A DNA stretch of 64,000 nt from JAIPEI01 sp964443135 (GTDB lineage: Bacteria; Desulfobacterota; DSM-4660; Desulfatiglandales; HGW-15). The stretch's first letter is position 1. The number at the start of each line of letters is the position of its first letter. The stretch is taken from contig CAYUBQ010000007.1 in NCBI GenBank assembly GCA_964443135.1, positions 33,104-97,103 of the forward strand. Reading direction: 5' to 3'. The notes below the pieces were generated by a model. The model was not told the origin of the DNA and ran no database searches. It was given only the letters and a program-made list of their open reading frames with translations. The position numbers were made by a program, and so were the translations under genes. Positions 26,141 through 35,116 of this stretch are shown one piece after another.

Positions 26141-28509
26141 AGGCCCAGGCGTCGGCCCACCCCTATCACGACTGGAACGAGCGGATCACGGCGGAGTCCT
26201 ACGCCACCAACGCGGCCTCGAGGATCCTGGACCCGGAGGGGCGGATCGAGCGCATCACCAGCAACTACACCCGGATGAGCTTCAACTTCGGGCCCACCCT
26301 GCTGGCGTGGATGGAGGAGGCCGCACCCGGGGTTCACGAGCAGATCGTGGAGGCGGACCGGGAGAGCAGCGAGCGGTTCGGCGGCCACGGCTCGGCCCTG
26401 GCCCAGGCTTACAACCACATGATCATGCCCCTGGCCGACCGCCGTGACAAGGAGACCCAGGTTCTCTGGGGAATCCGGGACTTCGAGCACCGCTTCGGCC
26501 GGTCCCCCGAGGGCATGTGGCTCCCGGAGACCGCGGTGGATCTGGAGACGCTGGAGGTCCTGGCGGACCAGGGCATCCTCTTCACCATCCTGGCCCAGCA
26601 CCAGGCCCGCCGGGTGCGGGAGATCGGCGCGTCCGACTGGACCCGCGTCGAGGGGGCCCGGATCGACCCCACCATGGCGTACGGCGTAACCCTGCCGTCG
26701 GGGCGCTCTCTCGCCCTCTTCTTCTACGACGGACCCATCTCCCAGGCCGTGGCCTTCGAGAACCTCCTCAGCAGCGGCGAGCGGCTCGCGGACCGGCTGG
26801 AGCAGGGGTTCTCGGAGGAGCGGACCTGGCCCCAGCTGGTACACATCGCCACGGACGGGGAGAGCTACGGGCACCATCACCGCCAGGGGGACATGGGCCT
26901 GGCCTACGCCCTCGAGACCATCGAGGAGCGGGGGGAGGCCGCCCTGACCAACTACGGCTGGTTTCTCGAGCGGCACCCCCCCACGCACGAGGTGGAGATC
27001 GTCGAGAACAGCAGCTGGAGCTGCATCCACGGTGTCGAACGGTGGAGAAGCGACTGCGGCTGCAGCTCCGGGGGCCACCCGGAATGGAACCAGTCCTGGC
27101 GTGCCCCGCTGAGGGACGCCCTGGACTGGCTGCACGACGCCCTCGCAAAACGGTACGAGGAGCTGGCGGCCACGCTTTTGAACGATCCGTGGGCGGCCCG
27201 GAACGACTACGTCGACGTGGTGCTGGATCGCTCAGATGCATCCCTGGACGACTTCATGCAACGCCACGCAGCACGGGAGCTGACCGGGCACGAACGTACC
27301 GAGGCCCTGGAGCTCCTGGAGATGGAACGCCACGCCATGCTCATGTACACCAGCTGCGGCTGGTTCTTCGACGAGCTCTCGGGCATCGAGACCGTCCAGG
27401 TCATCGAGTACGCCGGCCGAGCGGTCCAGCTCTGCGAGGCGGTGACCGGCGACGAGCTGGAGCCGGACTTTCTCGAACGTCTGGGCCGGGCCCGGAGCAA
27501 CCTGCCCGACCCCCCGGACGGACGCAGCATCTACGAGCGGTGGATCAAACCGGCCATGTTGAACCTCCACCGGGTGGTGGCCCACCATGCGGCCAGCTCC
27601 CTGTTCGAGGGCTATGAGGAGGAGTCGGAGATCTACTGCTTTTCGGTCCGCAGCGAGGACGGGGCCGAGTCCGCGGCCGGCCGGAGCCGCCTGACCACCG
27701 GCCGGGCCAGGGTCTCCTCCCGGATCACGCGGGAAACCGGGACCTTCCAGTACGCCCTGTTCCATCTGGGCGACCAGAACCTCCTCTGCGGGGTGGCGCC
27801 CTTCTCCGGCATGGAGGACTACCGGGCCATGGTCCGCGGCGTGGCCGAGGCCTTCGAGCACGCGGACTTCTCCCGGGTGGTGCTCGAGATCGAGCAGCGG
27901 TTCGGACCGGCCACCTACTCCTTGAAGAGCCTGTTCCGGGATCAGCAGATCCAGGTGACCGAGCAGGTCCTGGAGGCCGTGCTCGCAGACGCCGAGGCCA
28001 GCCACCGGCAGATCTACGAGATCCACGCCCCGCTCATGCGCTTCCTGAGCGACTCCGCGTTTCCCCAGCCCCGGGTGTTCGCCATCGCCGCGGAGTTCGT
28101 GCTCAACACGGATTTGGAGCGCCGTCTCTCCGAGGAGGAACCCGACCCCGAGGCCGTGGACACGCTTCTTCAGGAGGTCCGTCAGGTCGGGGTGGCCCTG
28201 GACCAGGACACCCTGGAGTTCGCGCTTCGCAGAAACCTCGAGCGCATGTCCCGGGCGCTTCAGGAAGCGCCCTGGGATCTCGGTCACCTCCAGCGGCTCC
28301 GGACCTGGACCGGGATCGTCCACAGGGTCCCGTTCGACGTGAACCTGTTCGCGGTGCAGAACATCGGGTGGGAGCTCACCCGGGACGTCTATCCCGGTCT
28401 CGCCGAGCAGGCGGACAACGGCGACCGGGACGCCGCCGCAGCCGCGGATCACTACCGGACCCTGGCCGTGGAGCTGTTCCACTTCCAACCCCTGGGAGGG
28501 ACGCCGTGA
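26068..28509 (+). CDS. GH57 family alpha-glucan-active enzyme with DUF3536 region
   Basis: An 813-residue cytoplasmic protein. The GH57 N-terminal strand HICVHGHFYQPPRENPWLE leads to GMWLPETAVD, which carries the nucleophile Glu. HIATDGESYGHHH contains the acid Asp. The C-terminal half (~300-813) matches the uncharacterised DUF3536 region that accompanies this GH57 subgroup. GH57 members are amylases, branching enzymes or 4-alpha-glucanotransferases; the activity here is not certain, but the neighbourhood points to glucan trimming or transfer. Start ATG 26068 lies inside treZ, and its TGA overlaps the GTG of treY, so treZ-GH57-treY are tightly coupled. Confidence 0.85.
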   Translation: MEKHICVHGHFYQPPRENPWLETVEAQASAHPYHDWNERITAESYATNAASRILDPEGRIERITSNYTRMSFNFGPTLLAWMEEAAPGVHEQIVEADRESSERFGGHGSALAQAYNHMIMPLADRRDKETQVLWGIRDFEHRFGRSPEGMWLPETAVDLETLEVLADQGILFTILAQHQARRVREIGASDWTRVEGARIDPTMAYGVTLPSGRSLALFFYDGPISQAVAFENLLSSGERLADRLEQGFSEERTWPQLVHIATDGESYGHHHRQGDMGLAYALETIEERGEAALTNYGWFLERHPPTHEVEIVENSSWSCIHGVERWRSDCGCSSGGHPEWNQSWRAPLRDALDWLHDALAKRYEELAATLLNDPWAARNDYVDVVLDRSDASLDDFMQRHAARELTGHERTEALELLEMERHAMLMYTSCGWFFDELSGIETVQVIEYAGRAVQLCEAVTGDELEPDFLERLGRARSNLPDPPDGRSIYERWIKPAMLNLHRVVAHHAASSLFEGYEEESEIYCFSVRSEDGAESAAGRSRLTTGRARVSSRITRETGTFQYALFHLGDQNLLCGVAPFSGMEDYRAMVRGVAEAFEHADFSRVVLEIEQRFGPATYSLKSLFRDQQIQVTEQVLEAVLADAEASHRQIYEIHAPLMRFLSDSAFPQPRVFAIAAEFVLNTDLERRLSEEEPDPEAVDTLLQEVRQVGVALDQDTLEFALRRNLERMSRALQEAPWDLGHLQRLRTWTGIVHRVPFDVNLFAVQNIGWELTRDVYPGLAEQADNGDRDAAAAADHYRTLAVELFHFQPLGGTP

Positions 28510-31301
28510 CCATTCCCCGCGCCACCTATCGGCTCCAGTTTCACGCCGGGTTCCGCTTCGAGGACGCCCTGGAGATCGTGGACTACCTCGAGCAGCTGGG
28601 CATCTCCCATGTCTACGCATCCCCCGTGTTCCAGGCCCGTGAGGGGAGCGCCCACGGGTACGACGCCGTGGATTTGAACCGGGTGAACCCGGAGCTGGGG
28701 ACCGAAAAGGAGCTGGAGTCTCTCTTCGAGCGGGTCCGGGAGAAGAACATGGGCTGGCTCCAGGACCTGGTGGCCAACCACATGGCGTTTCACGGGGACA
28801 ACCTCATGCTCGTGGACCTGCTCGAGCACGGCCCGGTCTCGGCGTATCGAGATTTCTTCGACATCGAGTGGGACCATCCCTACGAGTCCATGAACGGCCG
28901 CGTGCTGGCCCCTTTTCTGGGCTCCCTCTCCGGCCGGGCCCTGGAGAAGGGGGAGATCTCCCTGCGATACGGGGCCGGCGGCCTCACGCTCCACTACTAC
29001 GAGCACGCCTTTCCCGTGGCCCTGTCCTCCTACCCGGACCTGTTCTCCCACGACCTGGTCCGCCTGAAGCGGGAGCTGGGCGAGGATCACCCCGCCTGGA
29101 TCCAGCTCCTCGGGATCCTGTACGTGCTGCGAACCCTCGACTCGGTCGACGATCCCGAAGAACGCGCCACCCAGACCCGTTTCGTCAAGCGGTCCCTCTG
29201 GACCTTGTACCGGGGGGAAAAGGCGTTTCGAGCCTTCACGGACGCCAACCTGGAGGCGTTCAACGGCGAGCCGGGGAACCCGCGCTCCTTCGACCGCCTG
29301 GAGGCCCTGCTCCTGAAGCAGCACTTCCGGCTCTCCTTCTGGAAGGTGGCCACCGAGGAGATCAACTACCGGCGGTTCTTCAACATAAACGAGCTGATCT
29401 GTCTCCGGCAGGAAGACCCGAAGGTGTTCGACCACACCCACGGCCTGGTGCTCCGCTGGCTGGACCGGGGAACGGTGTCGGGGCTCCGAATCGATCACAT
29501 CGACGGGTTCTACGATCCCCTCGCCTACCTGGAGGCCCTCCGCGATCGGATGGACGGGCGTTATCTCCTGGTGGAGAAGATTCTCGAGACCGACGAGGCG
29601 CTTCCCGGCGCCTTCCCGGTCCACGGGACCACGGGGTACGACTTTCTCAACCGGGTCAACGAGCTTCTCTGCTCCTCCCGGCATCGAAAGGGGCTGACCC
29701 GGACCTACCGCCGGTTTACCGGACTGACAGTGGATCCCGGCTCCCTGGCGGTGGAAAAGAAGCGGCTCATCATTCAACGGGAGATGGCGGGCGAGGTCGA
29801 CAACCTGGCCCGCACCCTGAAAAGCCTCGCGGCCGAGGATCGCTTCGCCCGCGACATCACCATGCGCGGCCTCGAGGCCGCCCTGATCGAGGTGCTGGCG
29901 CGGTTTCCGGTATACCGGACCTACGCCTCGGAGGACGGGCACGCCCCGGCGGACACCGCCTCGGTCGAGCACGCCCTCGGCGATGCCAGGGAGAGCCGTC
30001 CCGACCTCGGCGGGGAGCTCGGGTTCCTCGAGGCCTTTCTTCTGCTCCGCGACCGGGACCGGATGCCCGTGGAGAGACGGACCCACCTGATCCACTTCGT
30101 CCGCAAGTTTCAGCAGGTCACCGGTCCCCTCATGGCCAAGGGCTTCGAAGACACGGCCCTCTACGTCTACAACCGCTTCATCTCGCTCAACGAGGTGGGC
30201 GGGGATCTGGATCGGATCGGCCGGTCTCCCTCCTCGTTCCACCGGTTCGTCCGGAAGCGACTCAGGAGCTGGCCCCACGCCATGAACGCGACCGCCTCCC
30301 ACGACACCAAACGGGGGGAGGACGTGCGTGCCCGCCTGGACGTCCTCTCGGAGCTGTCCGGGGAGTGGGCGACCCTGGTCAGGAGCTGGAGCGTCGTCAA
30401 CCGGCCCTTCAAGACGCGGGTCCGGCGCATGCCGGCCCCGGACGCCAACGACGAGTACTTCCTCTACCAGACCCTGCTCGGCGTCTGGCCGCTCCGGGAC
30501 GAGGAGATGCCCGCCTTCCGGGAGCGGATCCGCGCTTACCTGGTCAAGGCCGTGCGCGAGGCCAAGGTCCACACCGCCTGGATCGAGCCGGACTCGGCCT
30601 ACGAGAAAGCCTTTGTCTCTTTCTTCGATTCCCTGATGGAACGCCGCGGGGAGGGGACCTTCCTCGAAAGCTTCCTTCCCTTCTGCCGCAGGGTCTCCCG
30701 CCTGGGGCTGACCAACGCCCTCGCCCAGCTGCTCCTCAAGCTCACCCTTCCCGGCGTGCCGGACCTCTACCAGGGGACCGAGCTCTGGGACTTCAGCCTG
30801 GTGGATCCCGACAACCGGCGCCCCGTGGCGTTCGAGCCGAGGAGGGCCTTTCTCGAGGAGCTTCGAAAGAGGGGCCGTTCCGGGACCGGGCCGCTCCTCC
30901 AGGAGCTCCTGCAGGATCCCCGGGACGGCCGGTTGAAGATGTACCTGGTCTTCAAGGTCCTCTCCTTCCGTAAGAGGCACCCGGACCTGTTCGATCGCGG
31001 CGACTACCTTCCGCTGTCCGCGACGGGCGACCGGCGCAGCCGGGTCGTGGCCTTTGCCCGGCGCCTGGAGAACCGGTGGCTGGTGGCGGCCGTCCCCCGT
31101 CTTCCCGCCGGTCTTTCACCGGGCGGCGGATGGCCCCTGGGCGAAGAGGCATGGGGAGACACCCGGGTCAAGCTCCCTCCGGACTCACCGCAGCGCTTTA
31201 TCGACCTGTTCAGCGGGCGCCGCCTCGAAACGGGTTCCCGCCTGGAGATGGGTCGCGCGACCCGCCGCTTCCCGCTGGTGCTCCTTCACGCCGCGGCGTG
31301 A
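28506..31301 (+). CDS. treY: Malto-oligosyltrehalose synthase TreY
   Basis: A 931-residue GH13_26 enzyme that converts the reducing-end alpha-1,4 bond of maltodextrin to alpha,alpha-1,1. It starts with GTG (MTIPRATYRLQFHAGFRF), overlapping the stop of the GH57 gene. Motifs are YLEQLGISHVYASPVFQAR, the barrel GLRIDHIDGFYDP (nucleophile Asp) and LLVEKILETDE (Glu), followed by the TreY-typical NATASHDTKRGEDVRARL. The long insertions and overall length match the family. It is the last gene of the glgE operon. A 24-base perfect palindrome spans its stop codon. Confidence 0.95.
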   Translation: MTIPRATYRLQFHAGFRFEDALEIVDYLEQLGISHVYASPVFQAREGSAHGYDAVDLNRVNPELGTEKELESLFERVREKNMGWLQDLVANHMAFHGDNLMLVDLLEHGPVSAYRDFFDIEWDHPYESMNGRVLAPFLGSLSGRALEKGEISLRYGAGGLTLHYYEHAFPVALSSYPDLFSHDLVRLKRELGEDHPAWIQLLGILYVLRTLDSVDDPEERATQTRFVKRSLWTLYRGEKAFRAFTDANLEAFNGEPGNPRSFDRLEALLLKQHFRLSFWKVATEEINYRRFFNINELICLRQEDPKVFDHTHGLVLRWLDRGTVSGLRIDHIDGFYDPLAYLEALRDRMDGRYLLVEKILETDEALPGAFPVHGTTGYDFLNRVNELLCSSRHRKGLTRTYRRFTGLTVDPGSLAVEKKRLIIQREMAGEVDNLARTLKSLAAEDRFARDITMRGLEAALIEVLARFPVYRTYASEDGHAPADTASVEHALGDARESRPDLGGELGFLEAFLLLRDRDRMPVERRTHLIHFVRKFQQVTGPLMAKGFEDTALYVYNRFISLNEVGGDLDRIGRSPSSFHRFVRKRLRSWPHAMNATASHDTKRGEDVRARLDVLSELSGEWATLVRSWSVVNRPFKTRVRRMPAPDANDEYFLYQTLLGVWPLRDEEMPAFRERIRAYLVKAVREAKVHTAWIEPDSAYEKAFVSFFDSLMERRGEGTFLESFLPFCRRVSRLGLTNALAQLLLKLTLPGVPDLYQGTELWDFSLVDPDNRRPVAFEPRRAFLEELRKRGRSGTGPLLQELLQDPRDGRLKMYLVFKVLSFRKRHPDLFDRGDYLPLSATGDRRSRVVAFARRLENRWLVAAVPRLPAGLSPGGGWPLGEEAWGDTRVKLPPDSPQRFIDLFSGRRLETGSRLEMGRATRRFPLVLLHAAA

Positions 31302-31305
31302 AGGA
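31282..31305. terminator. 24-base perfect palindrome at the treY stop codon
   Basis: Positions 31282-31293 are the exact inverse of 31294-31305 (outer TCCTTCACG, centre CCGCGG), and the treY TGA lies in the right arm. A second short palindrome, GGACCGGTCC, follows. It would form a strong stem at the end of the operon mRNA. There is no U-tract, so factor-independent termination is uncertain. Confidence 0.4.
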
Positions 31306-31352
31306 CCGGTCCTCCCAGGATCCCGGGAGACGGTGGGGGCCGAAGGGCAAGG

Positions 31353-31399
31353 AATACAGGAAACACCCCATGCCCACGAGGAGGCAACCCTGGTATCCT
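31353..31399 (+). promoter_or_regulatory. Regulon promoter copy A (CBS protein)
   Basis: AATACAGG (31353-31360), 6 bases, CCCAT (31367-31371), 21 bases, GTATCCT (31393-31399). It would start a transcript near 31405, about 50 bases before the ATG at 31455. The region just after the -10 (CCGCAGTCC) also resembles that of copy B. Confidence 0.7.
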
Positions 31400-31454
31400 T
31401 TCCGCAGTCCGTCCCGCAGCGTACCCTGGTTGACAAACAAGCGAGGGGGATGCC

Positions 31455-32021
31455 ATGGAAACCAAGTCCGTCCGCGATCTGATGGTGCCCGTGTCCACCA
31501 CATCGACCGTCACGAAAGACACCACCCTGTCCGAAGCGGTGCATGCATTCGACCGGGCCGGGCAGGCCGGCACCGACCTCGGCCACGCCACCAGAAACGT
31601 GCTGGTCGTCGACGACGGGAGCCGTCCCCTGGGAAAGCTCAGCGACCTGGACGTCATGCGCAGCCTGGAACCCGCCTATCGGCACGTCGGCGACCTGCGG
31701 ACCACCAACCTCAGCGGGATGAGCAGCGGTTTCCTTCGCTCCATGCTCCAGGGCTTCCGTCTCTGGCAGGACCCGCTCGGTGCGCTCTGCGAGAAGGCCG
31801 CAGAGATCCGCGTCGGCGACATCGACTACATGCCCATCAGCGACCCGGTCCTCCACGAGAACGATGATCTGAGCATGGCCATTCACCTCATGGTGACGGG
31901 AAGGCACTCGAGCCTGCTGGTGATGGACAGGGAAGGGGAGGAGGCTGTGGGCATGCTGCACCGGAGCGACGTCTTCATGGAGGCGAAAAACCGCATTCTC
32001 GCCTGCAAGCGGCCGGCCTGA
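31455..32021 (+). CDS. CBS-domain pair protein
   Basis: A 188-residue cytoplasmic protein made of two CBS motifs. The first is about residues 4-75 (SVRDLMVPVSTTSTVTKDTT ... RNVLVVDDGSRPLGKLSDLD) and the second about 115-182 (MPISDPVLHENDDLSMAIH ... SLLVMDREGEEAVGMLHRSD). A helical insert between them contains FLRSMLQGFRLWQDPL. CBS pairs bind adenine nucleotides and act as energy sensors or regulatory partners; stand-alone CBS proteins are often stress-induced. The ATG has GAGGGGG upstream and is preceded by regulon promoter copy A. Confidence 0.88.
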   Translation: METKSVRDLMVPVSTTSTVTKDTTLSEAVHAFDRAGQAGTDLGHATRNVLVVDDGSRPLGKLSDLDVMRSLEPAYRHVGDLRTTNLSGMSSGFLRSMLQGFRLWQDPLGALCEKAAEIRVGDIDYMPISDPVLHENDDLSMAIHLMVTGRHSSLLVMDREGEEAVGMLHRSDVFMEAKNRILACKRPA

Positions 32022-32042
32022 ACGCACGGAAAGGATCCTGTC

Positions 32043-32837
32043 ATGCCCGAGCTGCCGGACGTCGAGGTGTTCAGACGGTACCTGGAGTCCACCTCCCTCC
32101 ACCAGGAGATCGCCCGGGTGGCCGTACCCGGTCCCGACCTGCTGGAGGGGATCTCGGCCTCCCGCCTGAAGAAGTCCCTTCGAGGGAGCCGCTTCGCGGA
32201 CACCCGGCGCCACGGGAAGCATCTGTTCGCGGGGCTGGAGACCGGACAATGGCTCATGCTCCACTTCGGCATGACCGGGTTTCTGGCCTACTTCGAGAAC
32301 GAGGACAACCGACCTTCCCACACCCGCCTTCTCATCCGCTTCTCCAACGGGTACGCCCTCGCGTACGACTGCCAGCGCAAGCTCGGAACGATCGCCCTGA
32401 CCGAGGACCCGGATCGGTACGTCCGGCAGGAGGAGCTGGGCCCGGACCCCCTGGGCGAGGGGTTCGACCTCGAGGCCTTCCGGGGCGCCGTGGAGGGCTC
32501 CCGCGCCACGATCAAGTCCGCCCTGATGGACCAGAAGCGCATGGCCGGCATCGGGAACATCTACTCGGACGAGATCCTGTTCCAGGCGGGGATCCGGCCC
32601 GATTCCAAGGCCGACTCCCTCTCGGACGACGACATGAAGACGGTCTACGATGTCATGGTCGAAAGCGTGCTTCCGGCCGCCATCGAGGCCGGGGCCCAGC
32701 CGGACCGGTTTCCCTCCTCCTTCATCATCCCCCACCGGCGCGGAGACGGAACCTGCCCCAAATGCGGCCAGTCGCTCGAGAAGAGAAAAATCGCGGGCCG
32801 GACGAGCTACTTCTGCCCCCGCGATCAGCGGGGTTGA
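32043..32837 (+). CDS. Formamidopyrimidine-DNA glycosylase family protein (Fpg/Nei)
   Basis: A 264-residue base-excision-repair glycosylase. The catalytic N-terminal proline is in MPELPDVEVFRRYL (usual Fpg reads PELPEVE). The helix-two-turn-helix segment contains LMDQKRMAGIGNIYSDEILF, and the zinc finger CPKCGQSL ... FCPRDQ closes the protein. It excises oxidised purines such as 8-oxoguanine and nicks the strand. The usual catalytic Lys of Fpg (around residue 57) fits HGKHLF. It lies 21 bases after the CBS gene on the same strand, so it may share the stress promoter. Nei-like specificity cannot be ruled out. Confidence 0.88.
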   Translation: MPELPDVEVFRRYLESTSLHQEIARVAVPGPDLLEGISASRLKKSLRGSRFADTRRHGKHLFAGLETGQWLMLHFGMTGFLAYFENEDNRPSHTRLLIRFSNGYALAYDCQRKLGTIALTEDPDRYVRQEELGPDPLGEGFDLEAFRGAVEGSRATIKSALMDQKRMAGIGNIYSDEILFQAGIRPDSKADSLSDDDMKTVYDVMVESVLPAAIEAGAQPDRFPSSFIIPHRRGDGTCPKCGQSLEKRKIAGRTSYFCPRDQRG

Positions 32838-32843
32838 GCCCGA

Positions 32844-32891
32844 AATACAGGCTCGAACCCATTCCCCGAAGCCCGTTGTCCCCTGTATCCT
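32844..32891 (+). promoter_or_regulatory. Regulon promoter copy B (3-BON gene)
   Basis: AATACAGG (32844-32851), 6 bases, CCCAT (32858-32862), 22 bases, GTATCCT (32885-32891). The motif begins immediately after the stop codon of the Fpg gene and is about 70 bases upstream of the BON start. Confidence 0.7.
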
Positions 32892-32959
32892 GCCTGCAGT
32901 TCCGGAAGGAGAGATCCCGGAACACGATCGGTCGAGCATCAGTGAAAGGAGAAATGCGT

Positions 32960-33628
32960 ATGCAGCGTTCGGATGAACAGATCGCCAAGGACGTCCGCGA
33001 GCAGCTGGCCTTCAACAGACGCATCGATGAATCCGCCCTCGAGGTGGGCGTGTCGAACGGACACGTGACCCTGTCCGGATCGGTGCCCTCCTATCCCGCC
33101 CTGACCGCGGCGGAGAAGGACGCCCGGATCGTCTCCGGGGTCCAGAGCGTGGAAAACGGGATCCGGGTGGAGCCCCCGACCGAGCAGCCGGCCCTCCCCA
33201 CGGACGGTGAGATCCAGGCCGCGGCGGAACGCATGCTGGTCCAGGCGCCGGATGTGAGCATCCGGGACCTGTCGCTCTCCGTGAAATCCGGTGAGGTCGT
33301 TCTGGAGGGCTCCGTGGACCAGCTCTGGAAGAAGTTCAGGGCCCAGGAGGTCGCAGGCATCGTCGCGGGCGTGCGGGCCGTCCACAACCACCTGGTCGTG
33401 GTTCCCTCCGAGTCCGTGCTGGACCGGATCATCGGAGAGGGCATCGAGGCGGCCCTGGAACGGATGGAGACCGTGGATGCCGAGGGCATCGACGTGGTGG
33501 TGACGGACGGGGTGGTTCGCTTGACCGGGAACGTGCCGAACCAGGCCTCCCTGGTCTCTGCAGAGGACGCCGCCAGGCACTCCAAGGGGGTCATCGAGAT
33601 CTACAACGAGCTTCGTGTCCAGCGATGA
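32960..33628 (+). CDS. Protein with three BON domains, no signal peptide
   Basis: A 222-residue protein with three BON repeats: about 4-72 (VTLSGSVPS), 76-145 (VVLEGSVDQ) and 149-220 (VRLTGNVPN). Unlike the 6-BON protein at 8856 it has no recognisable signal peptide, so it may be cytoplasmic or membrane-peripheral. Start choice: two in-frame ATGs lie close together (32954 and 32960). The GGAG at 32948-32951 is 8 bases from the second and too close to the first. It is under regulon promoter copy B, which parallels copy D upstream of the other BON gene. Confidence 0.88.
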   Translation: MQRSDEQIAKDVREQLAFNRRIDESALEVGVSNGHVTLSGSVPSYPALTAAEKDARIVSGVQSVENGIRVEPPTEQPALPTDGEIQAAAERMLVQAPDVSIRDLSLSVKSGEVVLEGSVDQLWKKFRAQEVAGIVAGVRAVHNHLVVVPSESVLDRIIGEGIEAALERMETVDAEGIDVVVTDGVVRLTGNVPNQASLVSAEDAARHSKGVIEIYNELRVQR

Positions 33629-33650
33629 AAGCTTCGGCTCAGGAGGCATC

Positions 33651-34433
33651 ATGGGAAAGACTCGGGTGGGTACCTGCGGGTACAGCGGGTACCGTCCCCC
33701 TTCCGGCTGGAAAGAGAGGTACAAGAGCAAACTCCAGGCCTACTCGTCCGTCTTCAGCACGGTGGAGATCAACCGCACCTTCTACGATCTGCCCATGACC
33801 AAGACCGCGGCCCGTTGGCGGGAGGAGGCCTTCGAAGGCATGGAGTTCCAGGTCAAGGCCTGGCAGGCCGTCACCCACTCCACGAACAGCCCCACCTGGC
33901 GGAAGCGGAAGGACAAGCTCACCAAGACCCAGCTGGAGCGGTACGGAGCGTTCCGTCCCAACCGCGAGGTGCGGTCCGCCTGGGAGGAGTTCAAGGAGAG
34001 GGCCCTGGCCATGAAGGCCGGGGTCTGCGTACTTCAGAGTCCCTCCTCCTTCGGCTGCACCGGGGGGAACGAGAAGAACCTGCGCAGGCTGCTCGGAGAG
34101 ATCGATCGTGGAGGGCTCCTCCTCGGGTGGGAGCCTCGCGGGGACTGGATCGAGCACCCGGAGGCCGTCCGGGAGATCTGCAGGGACCTGGACCTGATCC
34201 ACATCGTGGACCTGATGCGCCGGTTCCCGTTCGCCGATCACCCGGTGGGGTACGTCCGTCTCCACGGGCTGAACCGCCGGGAGACCGACTACCGCTACGA
34301 CTACTCCGGGGAGGAGCTGGACCAGCTCGCCGACCGGCTCGGAGACCTGGCGAAAGACCGGGACACGGTCTACTGCATGTTCAACAACGACGCCATGTTC
34401 GAGAACGCTTTGGCCCTCATGGAGCGACTCTGA
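33651..34433 (+). CDS. DUF72 (YecE-like) family protein
   Basis: A 260-residue TIM-barrel-like protein of the DUF72 family. The N-terminal TRVGTCGYSGYR, VEINRTFYDLP and the C-terminal YVRLHGLNRRETDYRYDYS ... YCMFNNDAMFENA are the family blocks. Biochemical function is unknown; the family is widespread and often linked with nucleic-acid or stress loci. The ATG follows AGGAGG (in CAGGAGGCATC). It begins 23 bases after the 3-BON gene, so it is probably cotranscribed. Confidence 0.85.
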   Translation: MGKTRVGTCGYSGYRPPSGWKERYKSKLQAYSSVFSTVEINRTFYDLPMTKTAARWREEAFEGMEFQVKAWQAVTHSTNSPTWRKRKDKLTKTQLERYGAFRPNREVRSAWEEFKERALAMKAGVCVLQSPSSFGCTGGNEKNLRRLLGEIDRGGLLLGWEPRGDWIEHPEAVREICRDLDLIHIVDLMRRFPFADHPVGYVRLHGLNRRETDYRYDYSGEELDQLADRLGDLAKDRDTVYCMFNNDAMFENALALMERL

Positions 34434-34437
34434 GCCC

Positions 34438-35076
34438 CTACCAGCCCTCCTCCCCCGTCAGCGCTACGAAGCGGCAGCCCCCGAGGTTCTGCTTGGCGAG
34501 CCGCTCTCCCTGCCGGGTGATCTTGGTGAGCATCTGGCTGTAGCGGTCCCCCACGGGGATGAGGAGCCGCCCGCCGTCCGCCAGCTGCTCCAGCAGGGAA
34601 TCGGGGACCTTGGGCGCGCCCGCGGTGACCATGATCGCGTCGTAGGGAGCGTGCTCGGGCCAGCCCATGGTCCCGTTGGACACGTGGTAGTGGATGTTTT
34701 CGTACCCCAGGTCGTCCAGGACCTTTCTGGCCCGCTCCTGGAGCTCCTCGAACCGCTCGACGGTGTAAACCTGCGAGGAGATCTCGGCCAGAACCGCCGC
34801 CTGGTAACCGCTCCCGGTGCCGACCTCCAGCGTCTTCTCGTCTCCGGTGAGCTCCAGGGCCTCGGTCATCAGGGCGACCATGTACGGCTGGGAAATGGTC
34901 TGCTCGAGCCCGATGTGGAGGGGACGGTCGTCGTAGGCCTCCCGCTCCATCCCCTCGGGTACGAAGCGATGCCTGGGGACCTTGCCCATGGCCTCGAGCA
35001 CGAGCGGGTCCCGAATACCCCGCGGAACCAGCTGTTCCGCGACCATCCTCTCTCTTGCACGGTTCATGTTCTCCAT
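34438..35076 (-). CDS. pcm: Protein-L-isoaspartate O-methyltransferase
   Basis: A 212-residue SAM methyltransferase that starts repair of age-damaged isoaspartyl residues. The PIMT pre-motif is QTISQPYMVALMTE. SAM motif I is LEVGTGSGYQAAVLAE, and YDAIMVTAGAPKVPDSLLEQL is the post-I/motif II region. Start: the frame is open further, but the ATG at 35076 is preceded by GGAGGAG and gives the usual length. It follows the GT20 gene on the same strand with 40 bases between. Protein repair fits a stress/dormancy-related neighbourhood. Confidence 0.93.
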   Translation of the reverse strand: MENMNRARERMVAEQLVPRGIRDPLVLEAMGKVPRHRFVPEGMEREAYDDRPLHIGLEQTISQPYMVALMTEALELTGDEKTLEVGTGSGYQAAVLAEISSQVYTVERFEELQERARKVLDDLGYENIHYHVSNGTMGWPEHAPYDAIMVTAGAPKVPDSLLEQLADGGRLLIPVGDRYSQMLTKITRQGERLAKQNLGGCRFVALTGEEGW

Positions 35077-35116
35077 CGTCTGCTCCTCCTGCATCCGGCC
35101 CTCTCGGCGAAACCCT

